This document shows, piece by piece, positions 10,190-23,631 of a DNA stretch of 64,000 nt. The position numbers and the translations under genes are program-made. This stretch comes from Xestospongia bergquistia (Eukaryota > Porifera > Demospongiae > Haplosclerida > Petrosiidae). The DNA is taken from assembly GCA_963965975.1 (NCBI GenBank), contig OZ014411.1, positions 16,334,446-16,398,445 on the forward strand, in the 5' to 3' direction. How positions within the stretch are numbered: position 1 is the first letter of the stretch; each line of letters opens with the position of its first letter. The notes below the pieces were generated by a model. The model had not been told where the DNA came from. It worked only from the letters and a program-made list of their open reading frames with translations, and searched no databases.

Positions 10190-11066
10190 CTAAATGGATG
10201 TATAGTATATTAATGGATGTATGGTATGTTGAATGGATGTATGATATGTTAACTGGATTCATAGTAGAACATAACAAATGATGAAATGGATTAAGATCTT
10301 AACCACACCTACCAAACATATGACTTCTAACAGTTTCACTTTCATATTCTTTTAATATTCCTTCTAATCATTTGACATGCCCCTCCCATTGTGCAGAGAC
10401 TCATTCTAAATTAGTTTGAAAACATTTGTTCTCCGCTTACAAAGTAATAACATCAACTTCAGATGATCCCTACAGAAATGGACGCAGCCACATCACGTGA
10501 CCAGATCTTGACAAACTATAACTACCCACTCAGATAATGAGAGAAGTACAAGACATATATATTAACTACATGTATTGAGTGAGACATCCACATGTATAGT
10601 TGATAAGAATATTAAAATACCAACAGACACCAATATAACTATACCTGTATATTAGCTTATGAAAACCAGTGTTACCAGTAGTTGCTACAGATGTATTCTG
10701 CTTTGCAGAACTAGTCTAGTGAGGTCATCCCCTTGAGAGACCAAGATAGAACTACATGTAAATAGCAATAATTTCCAACCATTCATGGTTACTTTACCAT
10801 TTTATTTTGAATGGACAAGATCTCTTATATAGGTCAGTGAATAAATTAGATAAACTTGAACATATTGAATAAAGTTTTTTCCTATATTTATTAGAACAAA
10901 CCACATCAATAATTAGCTCCACCCACCAGACATTACTAATTAATTATTCATAATACTGTTAACAGGCAATAACTCATTACTTTATCACATTGTTTACATC
11001 TCCTATATCATTCTGTTTGAAAAGTGCATTTATACATATTGAATAAGGTTTTTTCCTCTTTATTAG

Positions 11067-11167
11067 ATATAACTGCTCATATAATGGGTAATGGAGCACA
11101 GAAGGTTGAACTTCTTATTGTTAACAGTAGCCCAAATCATTATTACAAGTTTTATGATATTCAAATG
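11067..11167 (+). CDS. Possible WGR-type exon, copy 1/2 boundary
   Basis: Preceded by a pyrimidine-rich tract and TTATTAG. The 101-bp exon reads KVELLIVNSSPNHYYKFYDI and ends ATG followed by GTCGGG, a weak donor. The spacing of hydrophobic residues and the YYKFY-IQ motif recall the first strands of a WGR domain (PARP family), but no second half with the W-G-R core is found nearby. It is open in all three copies (22571-22671, 33659-33759). Tentative. Confidence 0.3.
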
Positions 11168-11379
11168 GTCGGGTATAGATAGATTGACATGTCATGACAA
11201 GTCATGTGACTATTATATTAACAACATGTTCATCAGGTGACTATGACATGCAAATACAAATTAATACAGTGATAATTAATCTGTCAATATTAATATTAGC
11301 ATTAATTGTAGATCATCACATAGTTAGAGAGCATTACATTGACCATGACATGATTATATAAATAACCACACCTACTGAC

Positions 11380-12127
11380 CTGGAGTGTCATATACATTGA
11401 TGAGACATGACTTGTCTTTAGAATCAAGTGGAACTAATGAGAGGGGCACTCACTTTATACTAACTCCATGCTAGAATTTATATGTTAATTATTGAGGGGG
11501 TGGTATCTGAAATACTAACCTCTTGTACTGTGAAAAGTGTATCCATATATCTCAACTAATCACAATGAGATGAACTCCTTTAATTATTAATATAATTATA
11601 CAACTCATATTTTTATTTCTTCCAACGAACATATTAAGATGAGTCTGTTCAATTAAATAAAAACTTGTCAACAAACAAAACATATAAACATGTACATATT
11701 GACATGTAACACTTACCTTGTAATGATGATGATGTCCTATAATAGACACATTTTGGATTAACTCTGGACTATCAATTATATCAACTAAAACCTGTCAGAC
11801 AAGTTAAAGATTATTTGCAAACCTGTTTAGTTTAATTTATTTTGTATGTTGTTACTACATGGTAACTCCTCCTCTTGGTGAAAAAAAATTCACTTTTTAA
11901 CAGGAGCAATGGCTGGTTCTAAAGGAGGTGTGGTCAGGTTACTATAGTAACAAACATAAACTAACCAGTAAGTGGCTTCTTGTATTATCATCTAAAATAT
12001 GCCCAAATAAGGTAATAGTCTAATTAATCCTTTCCTCAAGATCAGGTCCATACACTTCTTCAGTTGTTGGATAATAACATTATCTTCAAACAATACAATA
12101 GCTTGTGCTTGTAAATCAAGAGTATCT
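11380..12127 (-). pseudogene. EFTUD2: EFTUD2/Snu114-like 5' fragment, copy 2
   Basis: Same exons as in copy 1. Here the LIEQTH segment reads CAG rather than TAG, and the N-terminal block reads YPTTEEVYGPD, closer to the animal consensus. The TGA in the third exon, the broken P-loop (GHHHHYK) and the N-terminal frame slip are shared with copy 1, so they predate the duplication. Confidence 0.8.
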
Positions 12128-14412
12128 TCTCAATTTCCATAACTTGATGTACGTTTTCTGTCAAAATTTTCTATTGTCAAAATTTTAAAAAATCAACAGA
12201 CAAGCTTCACAAGAGATGTGTTCAATTTACTTATTTGGTAGGTTTTAAACTTTTAATATTCCACCTCTGACAAATGTATAGTTACAATCTGTAACTTCTA
12301 TTGTATTTAAAATACATAATACTATTAATTAGAGAATACAATAGATTACTTACTCATTGGTATCATCTTTATGTTAGTAAAGTACCTAGTTTTATATTGA
12401 CCTATATAATTATAATAATATTTATTATTATATGGAATTACACTGTAGTAGTAAAGAATTCATATTTAATATCATCAGTCATGTCCTCTAGTAAATATTG
12501 AAATGTGGAATAAACTACAGTACATGACACACATGTTATGGACAAGGACAGGGGAACTAGTAATTAAGTATAAATGACACACATATGTCCACTAGTATTA
12601 ATATATTCTAATGTTATATGTGATAATTGAAAGGGACAAATTTCAACTACGGGCACAAAATGATGACCAGTCAAAATAATTAGAATTAAAATTTATACAT
12701 ATAATGTTATGATGTGTAAATGTATTGTCATTGTAAATGTATTGTCATTAGAATGTTAATGCAAACCAACCTAATTCTAATTGAATTCTAATATTCTTTA
12801 ATCATTCCACTTCTGCCACTCTCCAACTTTTAAAATTCATTGATGTTAGTATAATACAAATCAATTATTTATTAATTATCTTTTTCTACTTACAGTTATT
12901 GCTACTAACCATAATCTCTAGGAGCTGAAATAGTTGATATATTAATAATAAATGTACCATTGTCATCAACAACATTAAGTTTGTCTCTAAAATATAAAAG
13001 AGAATAGAGATAGTAGTATTGCAAAGTTGAATATTTACCAAGGTCCTAGGCCTAGTTTAATGTTATGACATCATTCAGTATTTGCATAGATTACTGTAGG
13101 AATTATAACAACTATAATCTAACTATTCTAGATTGATTCACTTGTCTAACCTAATTCTAACTGTGGTTGAGTCAGGAGTTCAGATATCAAGTCCATCACT
13201 ATATGCATTGTTGGAACACCAGACACTATTAATGGTAACAACTATGGAGGATAGCTTTAAAAATGAATTAGTTTGACCATACTGGGTTCAGGAATGAAAA
13301 TATGTAATCACAACAACAATAATAAAAATTCTCTCTCTCTCCAAACCTTATGAAGGTATGAACAAACTAAACACTGGATATTTCAAAGTGATGTTAGACC
13401 AAAAACAGCTATATCCTATATGACAGATAAACTATGATATGGCATGGATACTATAGGAATAAGATGGGATTGAGACTAGACAGTATTATATTGAGAATGT
13501 ACAGTATGGGAGTGAGACTGTATGGTATGGGATTAAAACATACAATATAGAAATGACACTAGACATATTGGGAGTGAGACTAGGAATTGAAACCTGAAGA
13601 TAATTCAACACTGCTATGTTTATACAATTAATAATGTGGACTAGTTCTAATAGTCATATACACCTGAAGACTGATGAGTTAGTGATTAAAATACTTAAAT
13701 GGATTTCAAAGACTGCAGAACATCTGGAACAAAATAACAAAGACTTGAATTTATGAGAATCAGTCTTGTCTACATACCTGAAAACATGAGTATCACATTT
13801 AAATACAATTATAACAGATCGTCAATGAGATTTTGGTGAAGTATTTGTTGTTTCATCCAGTCCTCTGAAAGACATAGAAAATAAGAGATAAATTATACAA
13901 AAAAGAGAAGAATAAATAGTCTGGTAACCTTTTTGATTTTCTGCTATAAATTTATTTCTATATTTATATCAGAAACTAATTAATCAATAAGATAACGGGG
14001 GTTACCTCTTGATTGGTGTAGTAGCAAAACATTTTAAAGATGAAGTTTCTATAACTGTTTCACAAAATGTAACCACCAGATCAGCCACTTTTAATATCTA
14101 ATGAGAAGGAATGATTAACACATGTAGTGAACTTTTATGGTTAAAGAAATCAGGTCCTATTTACATATTATTATAATTTAAATAAAGTAACTAATAGTGT
14201 GTGGCTTAGTATTAATTGTAGATAGTACAGTGTTCCAAACAACACTGTTAGTAATCATGTCTGTAATATTGACCTTAGTCCTAATAAAAAGAACACCATT
14301 GACTACATAAAAATTTTAAAAATTACACTGACTGAAGTAATTCGTCTTCTTCTCATTTTTACCAATATTGATAAACTTGTTTATTTGATAAGAGGATGGC
14401 CACAAAGGATTG

Positions 14413-15609
14413 TCATACTACAGGATCTACAACTTCCTGTCCCAATAAGAAACTTCCTCCACTTGTTTCATCTCTTTCATCTAGTTCATCTTTTGTCACC
14501 TTATCAGAAGAAGTGGTAACTATAGTATGCTGAATTTAATCCCAAATAAAATATATAGTGACTTCTGGAACACTCTAGTATATTAAAACTCAAAATAAAA
14601 TTTAAAAAAACAAAAAAAATGGACAATATCAACTTAAAGTACAACATTTGAAATTGTTTACTTACAGATTCTCAATACTTGACAAAACCTTCTGGTCCAT
14701 ATAACAAAGACAGCAACTTGGATCTCTATAAAAAGTAATAGTTGAGATTTAGAATGCTATATTAAATTTACAGAACATATCAGTGTCTCCTTGTTACTAT
14801 CTTGACATACTATCATTGGTTTAGTAACACAAGAACTAATACAGTTCTTAATATTGGATAACAAAGGGAACAAGAGTGAAAGAAAGAGAGAGAGAGAGGG
14901 GGGGGGGGGAGGGGGGAAGAGAGATAAAGTGAGCTAGAGGGAGAGATTGTTCTATAGAAATGTATCTACACACTTACTGTCTCCATTTGCTTTATAGAGT
15001 GAGCGATTCCTTTTGAAACTCCAAATAATGTCAATACATCATTCACACCTGTATACAATAACATAACAATAAACATTAGTTTTATCTATTGTCTATGTAT
15101 TAAGTACACTGATATTAGCTGAACCTTTTAATTTTCTAGACACTCTTTCTCCAATAATAAATCTCTCAATACTGTCATCGTCCTCTGTATGAGCTAATCA
15201 TTTAGTACAGTGAAATCTATACAAACAGTAAACCAGTTATTGTTGTACTTGATGATTAGTCTTGTTATTAGTTTAACAGAAGTTTATAAGAAATACCTAT
15301 AAAAACAAAATGAGTTAATATAACATAATATATGGAGCTCATAACTTTAACTAATACAATGTAATATTATTAAGACATGACTAAATGTCTACTATAGTAT
15401 TAAGTAACCTCTAATTGATGATGTCTCCTAGTATAATTATTGTAATGACATAGTTTGTACTAAAATCTATTAAGAATATAGTGATGACCATATTTAATAC
15501 ATACTTGTGTCTCTGAAAGCTGATGTGAGCAGTTAAAATCTCCAACAAACAAAAACAAGAGATGAAATAACAACTGTTCTTTCTCATCCTCAGTCAGCAA
15601 GAAAGTATA
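14413..15609 (-). pseudogene. Unrecognised multi-exon minus-strand gene, copy 2 (stop in exon 4)
   Basis: Same exon set as at 3231-4426. Near 14672 one base change turns the leucine codon of KYLES into TGA, and the last exon begins HTI rather than HAI. The splice sites remain. This copy therefore looks inactivated while its neighbours keep the frame. Confidence 0.5.
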
Positions 15610-15715
15610 CTTACAATAATTGTGTATAAAATAAGGATGATATTTACATACCAAATATGGTCATTAATATATGAGTACCTGTATAAGTTTGTATTAGATA
15701 GAAAATTTCATGACA

Positions 15716-16546
15716 ATGTCACGGATTGTAGTGAAGTTCATATCACTGCTGGTTCTTGTTGTAGGTATGTCATAATGAGTTAATATTGTTGTATAGTTAT
15801 GTATTTTCTTAACAGTACCAAGATGTACTGGAACTAACATCAATAATTATGGAACTGAGTTCTACTTTGGATTGTTGAAAAATGCTGGAAGGGCAAGCAG
15901 TCTGTTAGCTCTGGCCATATCTACTACCAGTATTAATGTGTCTGTAAAGATCACAATACCTGAGACTACTTTAAACATATCAATATTATCACCAAATAAT
16001 GCTCCAATTGTCACTCTCTCTGGCAGCAATGTGGTTTCTGAATCTAGTACTTATGATAATCGTAACAGAAATATTCATGTTAGTAGTGATCAACCAATTG
16101 CTATGAGTGCATTTAATTGGCTTTCAGGAAGCTGAGGAGAATATCTTGTCTTACCCTGTCATGATTATAATATCAATAAATATGAATACTATGCATTAGC
16201 TGCAACAAGTGTTTTCGGATCAAGTCAAGTACTACTTGTTGGATGTGAAAATGACACTAATATTATCATCACTCCATCAAAAACTGTGTCTCTTCCTTCA
16301 GATACTCAATCATTTACAGATCAACTTGTAAATGTTTGTAAAGGTACTCCTCATCACGTTGTTCTTCATCAAGGACAAACTCTTTATTTTGATGCATCAT
16401 TAATTGATCTTACAGGAACTCACATTGTCTCTAATAAACCATTGACTGTCATTAGTGGACATGAATGTGGTCAAATACCACTTGGAGTCGATTATTGTGA
16501 ACATATGACACAACATATAACATATGCATATTACGGACAGGAGTAA
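15716..16546 (+). pseudogene. IgGFc-binding N-terminal-domain gene, copy 2 (internal stop)
   Basis: Exon 1 is 15716-15764 (same signal peptide) and exon 2 starts at 15816. A two-base difference turns the Arg codon of GSRGEY into TGA at 16133-16135. Beyond the stop the frame stays open and keeps the segment lost from copies 1 and 3: GHECGQIPLGVDYCEHMTQ, ending at TAA 16544-16546. It is thus broken in the middle but ancestral at the 3' end, complementary to the lesions of its neighbours. Confidence 0.75.
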
Positions 16547-16766
16547 TAGAGCGTCTAACTTCGTCAGGGGGTGGAGCATCTTCACGACAGAGTACCTCTT
16601 CATATGCCATCAAATTAGCCCATAACCACGATTTAGAGGATTGGAACCTAAATGTACTAATTTCACATTAAAGTATGGCATTCCATTACTGGCACTTTTA
16701 TACACAGCATGTAACTATTACTACTATATAGCCAGTAATAATTATTATATATAAACAATTCACTCA

Positions 16767-17429
16767 TTAACCCTTTACTTCCCGTTGACGAGTATACTCG
16801 TCATTAAGAAAGTGGGCGTAATTCCCAATGACGAGTATACTCGTCGTCTGCTTTATACCGAGTTTGGCGCTCTGGTTTGCTTTGTGGAAGCATCTTTTTT
16901 AGCTAGTCGTGCTTCAGGTAGCTGGGTTGCAAGGTAGAAATACTAAAGTAGCTGCTGTGTCTCTTCGCTCTTGCTTTCAGACCATCTATGCTTGAAAACT
17001 CATCTTTGTATCATTTTGATTGTCAAGCGCGTCACTCGATCAAAGGTAAGTGTGAAGCTACAAAGTAAACATGCAACTATTCATTATTATCATTTAACAA
17101 CAATCATTAAAATATAGAGCAATAGTATATAGTACACTGTTTATAATACGTGGAGCTGAAAGAGTTCATCGTTGTCACTATTGTAGCCGATACTATATTT
17201 AACAATAATCATTTATAAAAGGTAAAACATTAAAAGTACAGTTTAAGAACAACTTACCATCTTTATCATTCACTTTATGAAAGAAACTCGACTTCTAAAC
17301 ACTTCCAACATCAAGATAGTAGGAATAAAACGCAAAACGAAGTAAAAAAACGTGCTTATTACCTCAGGGCAAAATAATTTGGTAATTACGGTATACGCCC
17401 ACGCAGAAACTTGGCATGTAAAGGGTTAA
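16767..17429. mobile_element. piggyBac-like MITE inserted only in copy 2
   Basis: A 655-bp element (16771-17425) is flanked by TTAA on both sides (16767-16770, 17426-17429). Its ends are inverted: CCCTTTAC on the left and GTAAAGGG on the right. TTAA target duplication and CCC termini are the piggyBac signature. Copies 1 and 3 lack it and read CACAAATGG where the empty site should be. Just inside the left end are two perfect 16-bp palindromes, GACGAGTATACTCGTC, at 16787-16802 and 16830-16845. There is no transposase frame, so it is non-autonomous. Confidence 0.9.
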
Positions 17430-17754
17430 TGGCTATAGTTGGTTACATGTAATGATATACATGTACATGTACATACAGTGTATTACTCTTCTATTAGCAG
17501 CTCCATTCTCTGTTACTAGAGTAGATATCATAGATGTAAAGGACAATGCTACAGCTCCTATTGAATAATGAGCCTAGAGATAGGGTTACTACAGCAACAG
17601 TTGTCATAGTAACAATGTGGTTAATTAATAATAACTTACAACATTTGTAGAAGTGAAGTATTTGAATGAAAGAGAGGGAAATGGAATTTAAAATAGGAGC
17701 ATAATCAAGCCACTTTCGGACCTGTTCATGTTTGTATTAAACTTATAAATTGTC

Positions 17755-18165
17755 TTAACGCTGCTTCTTACACATGGACAATTAAAAAAGGAGTTAAAAA
17801 GTAAAGACCCGCCTACTTTAATGAAGATCCTCAGGGTATTATGTCAATGGTCCAGCTCACTGCAATGCCAGAGGACCAACATTAGGCAAATGGTTGATAT
17901 TCAAACATATCTCCTGTATTGATCAGTTCTGGGAGACAATAAGTCAGACTTTGGTATCTGGTGAATTTGGAGCTACTGCCGCTAAAGTGTCGACAAAGAA
18001 AGTCAACCCAAAATCATTAAAGTGATATTTGTGTATACTACAGCAGAAAAAGTTAATTCCTTATGTAATATGATGTAAAACTTATGCAGAGACTCATGCT
18101 TGGAGGTATGCTTGTCATGGTGATCGTAGAGTAACGTTGAGAACACTGGAATGGAATAAAGGGTA
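17755..18165 (+). pseudogene. Broken coding remnant, possibly DUF1917-like, copy 2
   Basis: Same block as at 5913-6322 with a few substitutions and small indels. GKWLIFKHISC and AKVSTKKVNP are unchanged and the same frame breaks are present. Confidence 0.35.
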
Positions 18166-19628
18166 ATCCAAAATTTAAAGAGTAATTATTGGATTATTCT
18201 TTTAAGACCAAAGCTTTGTGTATTTTTAATATTTCATATAGACTGGTCCCATTGATCTTGTTTGAAAAGAAATTACTAATGCAGAGATGACTATTGTATG
18301 AAAGTAGCAGTGACAGTATAACTTGACTTGACTTGTACGACAAATGCCAAACACCGTCTGTACTTTAAAATGTATCATTTAATACGATTCCAAATAAAAC
18401 TGTTTTATTACCAAACTTTACATTTTTATATTTACTATAAATAAATTGTATATTTGTTATTTAGACATGTTACTGTATTATACTAGTATATATCATCAAG
18501 TAGTAACACTTAATATACAGAGAGGAAGATCTTTGAGTTGGAAGTTGACAGTGATTATGCAGTCTCTCTGATCTCTATTGATCTCATCCAGTTTGTTGAT
18601 ATCTTCTGAGAGTACTGAACTTTGTAAAATACAACAAACAAGTTAAGTGACAAATAAACATTTATTTTGATGATTATAAACAAGAATAAAAAATAATTAC
18701 CTGAAAAAACTTAATTAAAAATAACGCTGAAACAGAAATTAAAATTTCAATTGGTGAAGAGTTCAATCAAAGAAGGTCTGCAGAGAATCTATTACTAGAT
18801 TATCAGCACACTACTAGAGATGAACAGCAAACGCGTGACCTACCATTATGGCGGGAAAATATGTCATTATGGCGGGAAAACATAACAGCAGCACACGCGT
18901 TCAGCAAAAAGCTTACAAGAACACCAAAACACTTTTAATAGTTTTTAATTTAATTATTAAAAAAATTAATTAAATAATTTAGCTTTTGGTTAAAAAATAG
19001 TAATGATAATATCATCTAAAGAGTTAGTAATATCATGATACAATGGTTGTAAAATAATTGATAAGAATTCATTCCATATGATTGTAGTTGTTTAGTAACT
19101 AAAGATAAAAATTGAATTCTAAACTGATTCAGTTTTCGAAGTTATATTAAATCTAGAGTAGAAATTTTATAAGTTGGTGATTACAGAATGAAGTTAAAAT
19201 ATAACTGAGATTAAGATAATTGACTTTTGACTAACTTTAGTAAAAAAATTAATATTAATAAATTAAAAACAACATACTAACAAACTATAGAACATGAAAA
19301 AAATACAATAAAAAAGAAAAAAAATTAAAATAAGACAGTTTTAGTAGTTGAAAGTCCCCAAGAGTCCAGTAACTCCACAAGTAGAGAACATAGAGAAAGA
19401 AAGAGAGAGGTAGTTGTAACAACTGGAATGCTAAAGAGTGAATGAGATGAATGGATGGAGAAATAGCTCACCTTCTTCAAAAGTGCTGCTCCTGCAAGGA
19501 AAGAAAAAGTAGTTATTAACTGAACTGGTGAAGACAATGGATAGGAGTGAAGAGAGACAGAGGAAGTGAAAAGGGACCACCAACACATACACACACAGCA
19601 CACACACGCGCGCCCTAGAAGATCAGAG

Positions 19629-19698
19629 CTCCTCCCCGCCACTCGGCGGCCCGAGATATTAAAAAAAATTTTTTAGGCCGCCGAGCGGCAGGGAGGAG
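19629..19698. repeat. GC-rich hairpin, copy 2
   Basis: Same 23-bp inverted arms and AT loop as at 7989-8058, with no visible change. Confidence 0.8.
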
Positions 19699-19839
19699 AT
19701 GATTAATAGGGTTTGTATGAGTGTGTGTATGATGTATGGGCTGAATAGCCCAAAATAAAATTTAAAAAATAAAAATTAAAAAAAGAAGAGGAAAGAAGGC
19801 TTGAGGAAGACAGAAGAGACCAAGCAGGAGAGCGACTCA

Positions 19840-19978
19840 TCTTTTACATCCAGAGAACGTCAGAGAAGAACAGTCAAGAACATCAGAAGACATCAGAGAA
19901 GAACAGTCAAGAACATCAGAAGACATCAGAGAAGAACAGTCAAGATCATCAGAGAACGCCAGAGAAGAACAGTTGAGT
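19840..19978 (+). repeat. 33-bp VNTR, copy 2 (3 units)
   Basis: Same minisatellite with three full units. One base fewer upstream (near 19804) removes the ATG frame seen in the other copies, so the longest frame here is a different one. Confidence 0.7.
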
Positions 19979-21478
19979 CCTGTAGAAACGAAGTGAAAGG
20001 AAAACTTTATTTAAAAATTCAAAAAATCAAATGACAAAAATTATAAAATAAAACTAAAAAGTTTGAGAGCAAAAAAGAAAAGATAAAGATGACATAACTA
20101 AAATGAAAAAGATGATCCAGCGACGAGAGGTTATCCAACGAAGTACGAGATGATCCAACGATGAGGCGAATCGTAGAGAACATAGAGGAAGAAAGAGAGA
20201 GTTATTTGTAACAACTGCTGAATAGATGTGAGATAGATGGATGGAGAGATAACTCACCTTATAATAAAGGTATGCAAAATGGAGTACTTTTATAATATCA
20301 AGAAATCTCGTCATGCTTCAAATTGACAACCAGTCAACACAAGCTTGTGACAAATTTGGCGGGAAACAAGTACACGCGTGATCAACATTAATTGATTTTT
20401 AATTGATTGGATTAACAACTAATTGAAATCTTCAAAATATACAAGTATTTATAACATTCTACAAGTTGTTAGTAGAAAGAAATATAGTTTTAAAGCAATG
20501 TGTATATACAATAAAAGGTATAACATATTCTATCAGAAACTTCCAAACTAAACAGTTTAGTGGTTTCAGCTTTTTCTATAATAATATGTTTGTATATATT
20601 ATGAATTAGTGAAAGTAGTATAGATATGAAGGAGACAGCTATTGATGTTCAAATGGTTGAAGAGATAAACTAGACACAATATTATCATACCAGTTGTATT
20701 ATATGTACTTACCTATAACAATTAAATGGAAGTCGTTTGAATTCTGATTTTTCTACCCTTAGCAGAAGCTGCTGCCTTCATTCTGCCATATATTGTGAAC
20801 CATTCTCTACAAGTGAGGTTATCAGAATAAAAGAGAGGGAAATGGAATTTAAAACTGGAACATATTTAGCTACTTTTATGTGTACCTAGGTACATGTACA
20901 TATTGTATATATGGTAATATTGATATACAAGCTACCCTCAATAGGTACATGTATATGTAATATGGTATGCAAGCTATCCTCGATAGCTATTGAGGACAGC
21001 TTCCATACTGTTATTACCATATTAAATGTGTATGTGCACCTACTGAGGCTAGTTTCTATACTGTATTGCATATACATGTACACCTACTATCATTACCAGA
21101 TTACATACATATGTATATCTATTAAGGATAGTCCCATACTATTACTAACATATTACATGTACAAGTACATGTACTTATTGAGGGTATCTTCCATACCTTT
21201 ATTACCATATTATATGTATATGTATATATACCTATTGAGGTTTGTTTCAAATGTAGACAGTTTCTCTTGAAATTCTTTATTATTTCTTAGAGAACTCTAC
21301 AGCATTTTGATATAATTTTAATATTTTAGTATAGTGATGTGTTTGTGATATATGTGAGATTGAAAAATAACCTGAAAAGATTAGAACGATAGTTCTGAAC
21401 CATGAGAATCAAATAATGAAATTTATAGAACCAGAATAAAAAAACATGGGAATGAATCATTACTAGCAACACACTTAC

Positions 21479-21673
21479 ATTATGTTGGTCATTCTTCATG
21501 GTAGCATACTTCACTAACTGGTTCTCTAGTGCTGTGATATGATCTTTACGTTCTATGAGTTCTTACTCCTTGGTGCCCAGGACTGAATCTTTAGCCTCTA
21601 GAACAGAATATAATTTTTCTATTGTCTCTTTTAGTTTTGTTAGTCTCTTGTCATAGACTGGGTTAGATGACAG
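21479..21673 (-). pseudogene. Coiled-coil exon with in-frame stop, copy 2
   Basis: Same exon, splice signals and TAA as at 9995-10189. Confidence 0.5.
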
Positions 21674-22570
21674 CTAAATGGACAAATGTAATGTTGAATG
21701 GATGTATAGTATATTAATGGATGTGTGGTATGTTGAATGGATGTATGATATGTTAACTGGATTCATAGTAGAACATAACAAATGATGAAATGGATTAAGA
21801 TCTTAACCACACCTACCAAACATATGACTTCTAACAGTTTCACTTTCATATTCTTTTAATATTCCTTCTAATCATTTGACATGCCCCTCCCATTGTGCAG
21901 AGACTCATTCTAAATTAGTTTGAAAACATTTGTTCTCCGCTTACAAAGTAATAACATCAACTTCAGATGATCCCTACAGAAATGGACGCAGCCACATCAC
22001 GTGACCAGATCTTGACAAACTATAACTACCCACTCACATAATGAGAGAAGTACAAGACATATATATTAACTACATGTATTGAGTGAGACATCCACATGTA
22101 TAGTTGATAAGAATATTAAAATACCAACAGACACCAATATAACTATACCTGTATATTAGCTTATGAAAACCAGTGTTACCAGTAGTTGCTACAGATGTAT
22201 TCTGCTTTGCAGAACTAGTCTAGTGAGGTCATCCCCTTGAGAGACCAAGATAGAACTACATGTAAATAGCAATAATTTCCCACCATTCATGGTTACTTTA
22301 CCATTTTATTTTGAATGGGCAAGATCTCTTATATAGGTCAGTGAATAAATTAGATAAACTTGAACATATTGAATAAAGTTTTTTCCTATATTTATTAGAA
22401 CAAACCACATCAATAATTAGCTCCACCCACCAGACATTACTAATTAATTATTCATAATACTGTTAACAGGCAATAACTCATTACTTTATCACATTGTTTA
22501 CATCTCCTATATCATTCTGTTTGAAAAGTGCATTTATACATATTGAATAAGGTTTTTTCCTCTTTATTAG

Positions 22571-22671
22571 ATATAACTGCTCATATAATGGGTAATGGAG
22601 CACAGAAGGTTGAACTTCTTATTGTTAACAGTAGCCCAAATCATTATTACAAGTTTTATGATATTCAAATG
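22571..22671 (+). CDS. Possible WGR-type exon, copy 2/3 boundary
   Basis: Identical exon to 11067-11167 by eye, with the same acceptor and weak donor. Confidence 0.3.
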
Positions 22672-22883
22672 GTCGGGTATAGATAGATTGACATGTCATG
22701 ACAAGTCATGTGACTATTATATTAACAACATGTTCATCAGGTGACTATGACATGCAAATACAAATTAATACAGTGATAATTAATCTGTCGATATTAATAT
22801 TAGCATTAATTGTAAATCATCACATAGTTAGAGAGCATTACATTGACCATGACATGATTATATAAATAACCACACCTACTGAC

Positions 22884-23631
22884 CTGGAGTGTCATATACA
22901 TTGATGAGACATGACTTGTCTTTAGAATCAAGTGGAACTAATGAGAGGGGCACTCACTTTATACTAACTCCATGCTAGAATTTATATGTTAATTATTGAG
23001 GGGGTGGTATCTGAAATACTAACCTCTTGTACTGTGAAAAGTGTATCCATATATCTCAACTAATCACAATGAGATGAACTCCTTTAATTATTAATATAAT
23101 TATACAACTCATATTTTTATTTCTTCCAACGAACATATTAAGATGAGTCTGTTCAATTAAATAAAAACTTGTCAACAAACAAAACATATAAACATGTACA
23201 TATTGACATGTAACACTTACCTTGTAATGATGATGATGTCCTATAATAGACACATTTTGGATTAACTCTGGACTATCAATTATATCAACTAAAACCTGTC
23301 AGACAAGTTAAAGATTATTTGCAAACCTGTTTAGTTTAATTTATTTTGTATGTTGTTACTACATGGTAACTCCTCCTCTTGGTGAAAAAAAATTCACTTT
23401 TTAACAGGAGCAATGGCTGGTTCTAAAGGAGGTGTGGTCAGGTTACTATAGTAACAAACATAAACTAACCAGTAAGTGGCTTCTTGTATTATCATCTAAA
23501 ATATGCCCAAATAAGGTAATAGTCTAATTAATCCTTTCCTCAAGATCAGGTCCATACACTTCTTCAGTTGTTGGATAATAACATTATCTTCAAACAATAC
23601 AATAGCTTGTGCTTGTAAATCAAGAGTATCT
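22884..23631 (-). pseudogene. EFTUD2: EFTUD2/Snu114-like 5' fragment, copy 3
   Basis: Same layout as copy 2, with CAG at the LIEQTH position and YPTTEEVYGPD in the N-terminal block. It shares the TGA before VPLSLVP and the degenerate P-loop. Nothing matching the GTPase downstream of DTP is found in the preceding 1 kb of copy 2, so the fragment ends at this exon. Confidence 0.8.

Larger units (their letters stand above)
1..11167. repeat. Segmental duplication unit, copy 1
   Basis: First of three full head-to-tail units; the sequence beginning GTCGGGTATAGATAG at 1 recurs at 11168, 22672 and 33760. The window starts inside the array, so the phase chosen is arbitrary and more copies may lie to the left. 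Compared with copies 2 and 3 this copy has an extra 197-bp tandem duplication (6696-7089), an 8-bp deletion near 2035, and a TAG in the EFTUD2-like fragment at 478-480. It contains the fragments listed separately at these positions. Confidence 0.95.
11168..22671. repeat. Segmental duplication unit, copy 2
   Basis: Second full unit, 11504 bp. It is longer than the others because of a piggyBac-like insertion at 16771-17425. It lacks the 197-bp duplication of copy 1, has the shortest 33-bp VNTR (three units), and lacks about 100 bp near 20880 that copies 1 and 3 carry (around 9280-9350 in copy 1). Private differences include a stop in the IgGFc gene (16133-16135) and a stop in the fourth exon of the unrecognised minus-strand gene. 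Confidence 0.95.
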
